Of a stretch of 64,000 nt of DNA, positions 57,609 to 64,000 are shown one piece after another (the stretch's first letter is position 1; the number at the start of each line of letters is the position of its first letter). The notes under the pieces were generated by a model. It was given only the letters and a program-made list of their open reading frames with translations, had not been told where the DNA came from and searched no databases. Source of the stretch: Galeopsis tetrahit (Eukaryota > Streptophyta > Magnoliopsida > Lamiales > Lamiaceae); NCBI GenBank assembly GCA_963675135.1, contig OY776119.1:74579727-74643726 (forward strand), given 5' to 3'. Made by a program: the position numbers and the translations under genes.

Positions 57609-60164
57609 TTATTGGGGTCCTTGGGGGTTAGTAGTAAGAGGTACCCAAATGAACATTGAGGATTTGAATAAGTGGGACCTCTTCAGTTTTCTTCCAAATT
57701 TATCACAGAACAGTACTTTGTTAACCAATTCAGAATTATCAGCAGACTTATGATCTATTTTTCTGAGATAGCCTTTCCTTGGTTCTATCCCTTTTTCAGT
57801 AAGATCAGTATGTCTGTAATAGTTTGAATATGGTCTAAAAGCATGTGGACCATAAGGCTTATAAGTTTGCTTTGGTCTTTCCTTTCCATAGATATCATAG
57901 GATAAAGGAGGAGGATAAAGAACAGGTTTGTTATGATAATGAGGCACAAATCTCCTAGGTTTAGTTGAATACAGCTGAGACTGCCTTATAAAAGGAGGTC
58001 TAGGCTGTTCCCAACTTGCCTGTGCTTGTCTTGACCTACTGTTCTGAGTTTGTCTCTTCTGATTCCAGGACTGATCTGATCTGGTCAGAGGAGTATAACT
58101 CTTCTGGTATGGTCTTGACTGTACTGGTCTTAATACATTCTTCATTTTACCATTCTTGGTAGTAGGAGGGATGTATTTAGACTGTACTTTGAGTTTTGGA
58201 TCATCATCATAAGTCATAGGTTCTTTTCCTTTATCTAGGTGCAAAGAACTTGTACTAGCTCCATTAGTGTTCTTAAATTCTGAAGTAGATGAACTAGGCA
58301 GATCAGTACCTATTCCACTTTTATCATTTGGAGCTCTATATCTGTCTGAGATAGTTTGATTAATCTTGGTAGAGTTAATTATCCCAGATAGCTTTCGATC
58401 TAGGCTCACTACTTCAGATTCTAAGAATCTATTGCGCTCTTCAAGTTTTTCACATTTAATCTTTAAGTCATTGAATTCATTAGTCTCTTTAGCTTGAGTT
58501 TTAAGCATTCCCTGATATAGTTTATCTATAGATGCATACTTTTCTTGGAGTTTGGACAACTCTTCTGATAGCCTTGCATTTATGACAGCTATATTTGGAT
58601 CTACTTTTGACTGAGCTTCTTTCAGATTAATGATTTCTTGCTTTAAAGATATATTCTCATCACTAATTTCAATGAATGCTTTGTTAGCTTGTAGAAGGTC
58701 TTCTTCAGTCACTCCTTGAGAATGATGAAGACTACTTCCTACACTGCTAACAGCAGCATCACTTTCATCAGTGTCAGAATTGTCACAAGATTGAAAGGAG
58801 TTAACAGATGATACCTCATCATTTATTTTGGCCATCATTACCAGTCCATCATCTGCTATGAAGGCTTCATCTTCATTGCTAGAGGGGTAGTCAGATGAAG
58901 ACGATGGTAACTCTTCTGATTCCAAATCAGAGTCATTGTAAGCCATCATTGCCTTCTTACCCTTGGCATATTTTCGATCTCTTCTGGCTTTCCTTTCTTC
59001 TCGATCTTCAGAACTCAGATCAGGACATTCATAAGCATAATGACCTGGCTTATCACAATTATAGCAAACAGGATTGTTAGAAGTTCTTTTAGGAGGAGAA
59101 TGTTTTCTGTTCCTGTCATGCTTGTCAATTGAGTTCCTGTCTTTCTTATCAGAATACTTTCTGTCTCTCTTTTCAGATGAGTTCCTATCTCTCCTGTTCT
59201 CATTAGAGATCTCATCCCTTCTTTCAGAAGAGTTTTGATCCCTTCTGTTCACAGAAGAGTCCCTGTTATTAGAACCCTTAGCTTCCTTATAGAATCTCTT
59301 GTACCTACCATACCTCTTATTCAGTTTATCAAATCTTTTGATCATAAGGCTCATCTGATCTTTCAGACTAAGATCAGAACTATTTAGTTCATCTTTTATG
59401 CTTGATGCCTTAGACTTAGATGATCTAGACCCCTTAGAGGTAGAGGCTTTAAAAGCTATGTCCTTAGAGGCATCCTTATCCTTATGAATCACAGTAATAG
59501 GATCTTCTTCATCTAACTCAAACTCATGTGCCTTAAGTGTTTGGAACATAGTTTCTGCAGGCCAAGAATCAATGTCTTGTGTGGTCTTAATGATCATCTT
59601 GACCATTTTCCACCTTTCATCCAAAGCTTTCAAGATTCTCAAGTTAACTTCTCTATCAGTATAAGTCTTACCTAGCACATCAAGATCATTCATGATTTTG
59701 GTAAATCGAGTATCCAATTCATCAATTGATTCTCCTGGCTTCATCTTAAATGATTCAAACTTTTGGACAGCTGTGGATAATTTGCTTTATTTGATCAGTG
59801 TAGTACCTTCACAAAGAATAGCCAATTTGTCCCACATTTGCTTTGCAGTCTTACATTTCAACACTTTACCAAGATACTCATTTGGTAAGGTATGTAAAAT
59901 GTAGTTCTTGGCAAGACTGTCCAAATTGTTTTGTTTCATTTCTTCCGAAGTCAGTTCTGACCTTGGTTTAGGGACCAGTGCTCCAACTGGTTTGGATGGA
60001 TCCAAAACTGCAGTATTTTCCACCATGATGACAATTGGTCCTTCAGTCACCACACACACCATTAGATCATGGGTTGAGCTAAAGATGGCCTCCATCCTAA
60101 GCTTCCAGTAGTCATAATCTGCAATCTTGAACTTTGGCAGTTTGTTCACATTAGTGTCATCCAT
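57609..60164 (-). CDS. gag: copia gag, interrupted by one in-frame stop
   Basis: Gag forms the element's particle and binds its RNA. Translation starts at 60162-60164 (MDDTNVNKLPKFKIADYDYW), with the N-terminal domain typical of plant copia gags (MWDKLAILCEG). It meets TAA at 59787-59789. The frame reopens immediately and continues without further stops to 57609 (711 residues from the next ATG at 59744). The second part holds an Arg/Asp/Asn/Ser-rich stretch (about 158-215), a CCHC knuckle (C227, C230, H235, C240), an acidic stretch (270-340), a coiled-coil-like region (345-470) and a basic Tyr/Pro/Gln-rich tail. It ends TNPQGPQ. The single stop would cut off all RNA-binding parts unless read through. 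Confidence 0.88.
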
Positions 60165-60311
60165 CTTTGATTAGACAAATAGGATCAGTAGTATAGCAGA
60201 TAGATTTCAAGTATTCAGATAGTAACAAATATCAAGAAATAACAGCAAGATCAGTAAGATATCCCTCAAGATCTGTAAGGTTATCAAGAAACAGCAGTCC
60301 AAAGAACTACT

Positions 60312-60323
60312 GCTCTGATACCA
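60312..60323 (-). other. primer-binding site of the copia element
   Basis: On the element's strand TGGTATCAGAGC lies two bases inside the 5' LTR. It is complementary to the 3' end of initiator methionine tRNA, the usual primer of plant copia elements. Confidence 0.92.
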
Positions 60324-60325
60324 CT

Positions 60326-61990
60326 TGTTGGTCCCAAAGTTGAGTTAATAATATTGAGTAAGCTAGTGAAAATGTCTAGAGGGGAGGGGTGAATAGACTT
60401 TTCAAAAATCTTTCAATATATCAGAATACACAATGCGGAATAATCAGATTACTAATGAGCCCAATCAAATTTATACTCAACTTTTATCTAGATCTTTATC
60501 TTTGTTAATTCTTAATGTTCTTAGTTAAACAATAAAAACAAATATCAAACAGTAAAGTAAAGAACACAGAATTTTATAGTGGTTCGACAAATGTCTACAT
60601 CCACTCTCACAATCCCAGTTGTGATGTTTTATTACTCTTCTTGAGCTTCTTGTGGCTTAGAGTCCCAAGATTAAGACTTTGATCTTTTCGATTATACCTC
60701 CAGGTATATCTTCGATCTACTAGTAATTCTACAAGTAACTAGCACACTTGTTTTACAACATACAAACTTAAACTTGAAAAGTAAAACCTCTCTGTGTTAG
60801 CCTTTGAATCTTCTCTTCAAATCTGTGGCTTCTTCTTGCTTTGATTTCCTTAACTCTGTGAGTTCTTGCTTATAGACTTGCTCTTGAATTCTCTAAGATC
60901 AGTAATTTCTCAGTAGTCTTCAGCAGTAGGAGATCACACAGTATTTATAGAACTTAGTATGACAGTTAGCAGTTTGTGAACTAACTTTCAACTAACTCTA
61001 AAACTGTTTTTGTAACTTCTTCTTGTAACCAACTTTGTAACTTCCTTCAACTTCCAAGTCAGCATATCTTCAATATATCTTCAGTTACATCTTAAATAAG
61101 CTTTCCAAACTTATTCTTCAATTTCACCAAATCAGCACAGTAACTTACTGCTCTGATTTTTACTCTTCGGATTTTACTCTGCTGATTTTTACTCTTCTGA
61201 CTCAATCAGCACAGTAACTTAAAACTGTTCAAAACTTCTCCAGATTTCTTCTGAGCTCTTCTTCAACTCTTCTTGAAGTCTTCTTATTCTGAAGTAGTCC
61301 TCTGAGTCTTCATTAGTCTTCTGATCTTCCTCTAATCTAGTTCTAATCTACTGTTCTGAACTTTTACATTGCTGAATACAATAAAATACAAACTTACAAA
61401 TATAAAACCTATCTATACATCAACTGAACTATATACAGATGAGTATATCTAAGTCCTACACTATAAGCTGTCTATACAATTCAAAACATCAGCTTAGTTC
61501 CTAACAGTTCATATATCCGATCAGTAACCAATAAGATCAGTAACTCATGTAAGTCCAATAACTTCCATATAAGATCAGTAAATACTAAGATCAGTAAACA
61601 CTTAAGATCATTAACTTACATATAAGACCAGTAAGCATATAAGATCAATAAGTATATCAGATCAGTAACTCAGATTTCACATATCTCATATAAAATCACT
61701 AAAATTATTCTCAGTTTCCATACTCAGATCAGTAATCTTATTTCATATGACTCAGTTAAGATCAATAATTTTATCTTTAATATTACTTCATAAGATCAGT
61801 AAACTTACTTCAGTCAGAATTAAGATCAGTAATCTCAATTTAAGTTTCTCATCAGATTAGTAAGCTTAGATTCAGATGGCTTAGTTAAGATGACTTAGAA
61901 CCACATATATCACTAACTTTAAGTTGCTTTTGGCCATCAAAACATACTTTCATCAATTAGAACATTGTTTATAGGATTCATATCCCAACA
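60326..61990 (-). repeat. copia 5' LTR, 1,665 bp
   Basis: Same length as the 3' LTR and different at seven positions by eye, several of them inside GATCAGTAA motifs. It should hold the promoter, which reads toward lower coordinates. Confidence 0.97.
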
Positions 61991-62011
61991 TATTATAATT
62001 TTAAATTATAT

Positions 62012-62190
62012 GAAAATAAATGCTACGGTAGTTATAAAAAATAAGAAAGAAAAAAACATACAATTTAAAGGAAATAATTAATGCTATAGTGTTACAAAAA
62101 ATAAGAAAGGAAAAAAAACATACAATTTGAATGAAAATAAATGCATCAGTGGTTATAAAAAATAAGAAGGTAAAAAGCATACAATTTGCT
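62012..62190. repeat. three tandem units of about 60 bp
   Basis: Each unit contains AATGC, TTA(T/C)AAAAAATAAGAA and ACATACAATTT or GCATACAATTT. Units start near 62012, 62073 and 62135 and differ by small indels. Confidence 0.85.
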
Positions 62191-62822
62191 TACCGTATGC
62201 TAATTCGAAATAAGTCAGCTTAATTAATTCAAGTTTTAAATATGTCCAATCAACTCAATTATATTAAATGGGGTTTAATTAAATTAATATAGGTATATGT
62301 GTATGGATTAATACTATTTAATATTTATTCAATTTTCTCCAAATATCCCATAAAAAAAAAATCCCCAAATATTTTTTTGGACAACATTCAATTTTTCCTT
62401 TTTTTTTACAACATTCAATTTTTCCCTTTTATTACTAGAAATAATTACGTATGAGTGACTTATTTCATTGTAATTACATATATGCTAATTTATGTGTTAA
62501 CAAATGACTTAATACAATTATACCATTCATATTAATGCTAATTAACTTAAACGTGCTCTATTGCATTTTAGGAAGAATATATGTATATACTATACATAAT
62601 ATTAAACGTGCTCTATATGGAGTATATTGTATATTGTTCTTTTATATTAGTTTCTTAAATATTGAATTAAAAAAATGAATATATATATATATATATATAT
62701 ATTTTGAAAGCATATATATTGATCGAATTAATTAAACATGCTCTATTTCATTATTGTAAACTATTCCTAAATTAAACATACGTACGTGTTTTTATAGAAT
62801 TTTAGGAATAGTATCCTGTATA

Positions 62823-63054
62823 CTCCCTCTATTTCATATTACCTTTTACACCTATTTTTTCGGTCATTTAGAAACTCCGTACAATATCTATAATATTACA
62901 TTTAATGTCATTATTTTTAGGGTACATACATACACACAAGTCAACTCACTTATTTATTTTTGTTTTAAATTATATTTCAAATTTTTATTTATTATTATAT
63001 TTTAAAAAAGGTGAGTGAATAGTAAGTATGAAAGGTTTTCTGAGAAAGAGGGAG
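62823..63054. mobile_element. Stowaway-type MITE, 232 bp
   Basis: Ends CTCCCTCTATTTCATATTAC and, on the other strand, CTCCCTCTTTCTCAGAAAAC, flanked by TA. Confidence 0.75.
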
Positions 63055-63545
63055 TATATGTGTATATATTGAATTAAATATTTTCTATTTACTATATATT
63101 GCATTATTGAAAAATATTGAACTAAATATTACATGAATTTTATATTAAAAATACATTTATTTTTATATTAGGTTCCTAAATATTGTAATTTGTCTATATT
63201 TTCAAGTATTTTTTATGATCTCTAAAAATATACACTCTTATTTATTTTTCCGCTGTATAATTTTGTTTAAAGTGTATATAATCAATTATCTATAACTTTT
63301 AAAACCTGAACATGCAAATTATAAAATATCATTGTACATATAATTTTCTGCATCCGTGTTAATTTTTCTATATGTAGGTGGCTTGCCAAAGAGTGAAGAT
63401 GGTATACATAGGACATATCTAATGAATTTAAAGCAAAAAATATAGGTTCTTATATTATGGTTCATGGATTTAAGGATATTATGGTGAATTAACGTAAATT
63501 AGCGATATTATTTTGTGCTAAAATCCCGATATATAGACGCACATC

Positions 63546-64000
63546 TGTTGGTCCCAAAGTTGAGTTAAGATTGAGTAAGCTAAGAAAGTCTAGAGGGGAG
63601 GGGTGAATAGACTTTCAAAAATCTTTCAAAATATCAGAATATGCAATGCGGAATTTAGTCTTCTTATGTACTGTACTGTGCTTACTCAGCTCAGATCAGT
63701 ACTTTCAGAATAATATGGGCCTTACTATTTTATACTCAACTTTTCTTTAGATCTTTATCTTTGTTAATTCTTAATGTTCTTAGTTAAACAATTAACACAA
63801 ATATCAAACATAAAATGTAAAGAACACAAGATTTTATAGTGGTTCGACAAATGTCTACATCCACTCTCACAATCCCAGTTGTGAAGTTTTATAACTCTTC
63901 CTTCTTGAGTTTCTTGTGGCTTAAAGTCCCAAGATTAAGACTGTGATCTTATCGATTATACCTCCAGGTATATCTTCGATCTACTAGTAATTCTACAAGT
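63546..64000 (-). mobile_element. start of another copia-family LTR, cut by the window edge
   Basis: Begins TGTTGGTCCCAAAGTTGAGT like the LTRs of the complete element and in the same orientation. Its first 150 bp match the solo LTR at 31956-33614 better (for example GTTAAGATTGAGTAAGCTA and the GTACTGTACTGTGCTTAC segment). It may be a solo LTR or belong to another full element beyond the window. Confidence 0.93.

Larger units (their letters stand above)
48072..61990 (-). mobile_element. complete Ty1/copia retrotransposon with an extra 3' ORF (Sirevirus-like layout), 13.9 kb
   Basis: Two 1,665-bp LTRs are flanked by the 5-bp duplication TATTA (48067-48071 and 61991-61995). On the minus strand the order is 5' LTR, primer-binding site, gag, protease, integrase, reverse transcriptase, RNase H, a 1,020-residue ORF, polypurine tract, 3' LTR. 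Integrase before reverse transcriptase is the copia order. A long gag plus an extra ORF after pol is the layout of Sirevirus-type copia elements. The LTRs differ at seven positions by eye (about 0.4%), so insertion is recent. Confidence 0.96.
61991..63545. other. AT-rich intergenic region
   Basis: Nothing coding. It holds the tandem repeat at 62012-62190, a (TA)n run near 62680 and the MITE at 62823-63054. Confidence 0.5.

Noticed and set aside
1..64000. A host defence or biosynthetic gene cluster
   Set aside because: Only OEP16, PPR and the XBAT-like fragment are recognisable host genes, and they share no pathway. The remainder is transposon or AT-rich DNA.

Overview
This is a plant nuclear window, almost certainly from a eudicot. 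It is AT-rich, its genes are split by GT-AG introns, and it is crowded with plant transposon types (Ty1/copia and Ty3/gypsy retrotransposons, hAT, Mutator, Stowaway and Tourist elements, Helitron ends). I cannot name the species. I see no rRNA, tRNA, CRISPR or bacterial-type gene. Three host genes are convincing: two OEP16-type plastid outer-envelope channel genes (25336-27839 and 42077-43434, plus strand) and one mitochondrial PPR gene (44182-46029, minus strand). 

Layout. 1-5854 is mostly AT-rich intergenic DNA with exon-like GC-rich sequence at the left edge, one Stowaway MITE and one orphan ORF. 5855-8887 is a 3.0-kb Mutator-type element with a perfect 9-bp target duplication; its interior is telomere-like sequence and a satellite of about 18 units. 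8888-16504 holds repeats, a Tourist MITE, an XBAT31-like ankyrin pseudogene (12615-13485) and a Helitron 3' end. 17033-21219 is a probable Helitron. 21274-24607 holds two non-autonomous hAT elements and two MITEs. 25336-28062 is OEP16 copy A followed by a short relic of the PPR gene. 28642-39835 is an 11-kb nest of transposons inside one small MITE. 40557-41790 has two more MITEs. 42077-46029 is OEP16 copy B, a hAT insertion and the intact PPR gene. 48072-61990 is a complete young copia element on the minus strand with identical 5-bp target duplications. 63546-64000 is the start of another LTR of that family, cut by the window edge. 

How the parts relate. OEP16 and PPR are arranged tail to tail in both places, so the pair was duplicated as a block; the PPR copy next to OEP16-A was then reduced to about 90 bp. 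Transposons make up most of the DNA between the two blocks. Insertion order can be read from the nesting and from LTR divergence (about 8% for the gypsy LTRs, about 0.4% for the copia LTRs, counted by eye). 

The most unusual items are the satellite-carrying Mutator-type element, the 1,020-residue extra ORF of the copia element, the repeated GATCAGTA motif through that element, the transposon nest, and a palindromic GC-rich array inside the nest. Coordinates of transposon ends were set by matching terminal repeats to target duplications by eye.
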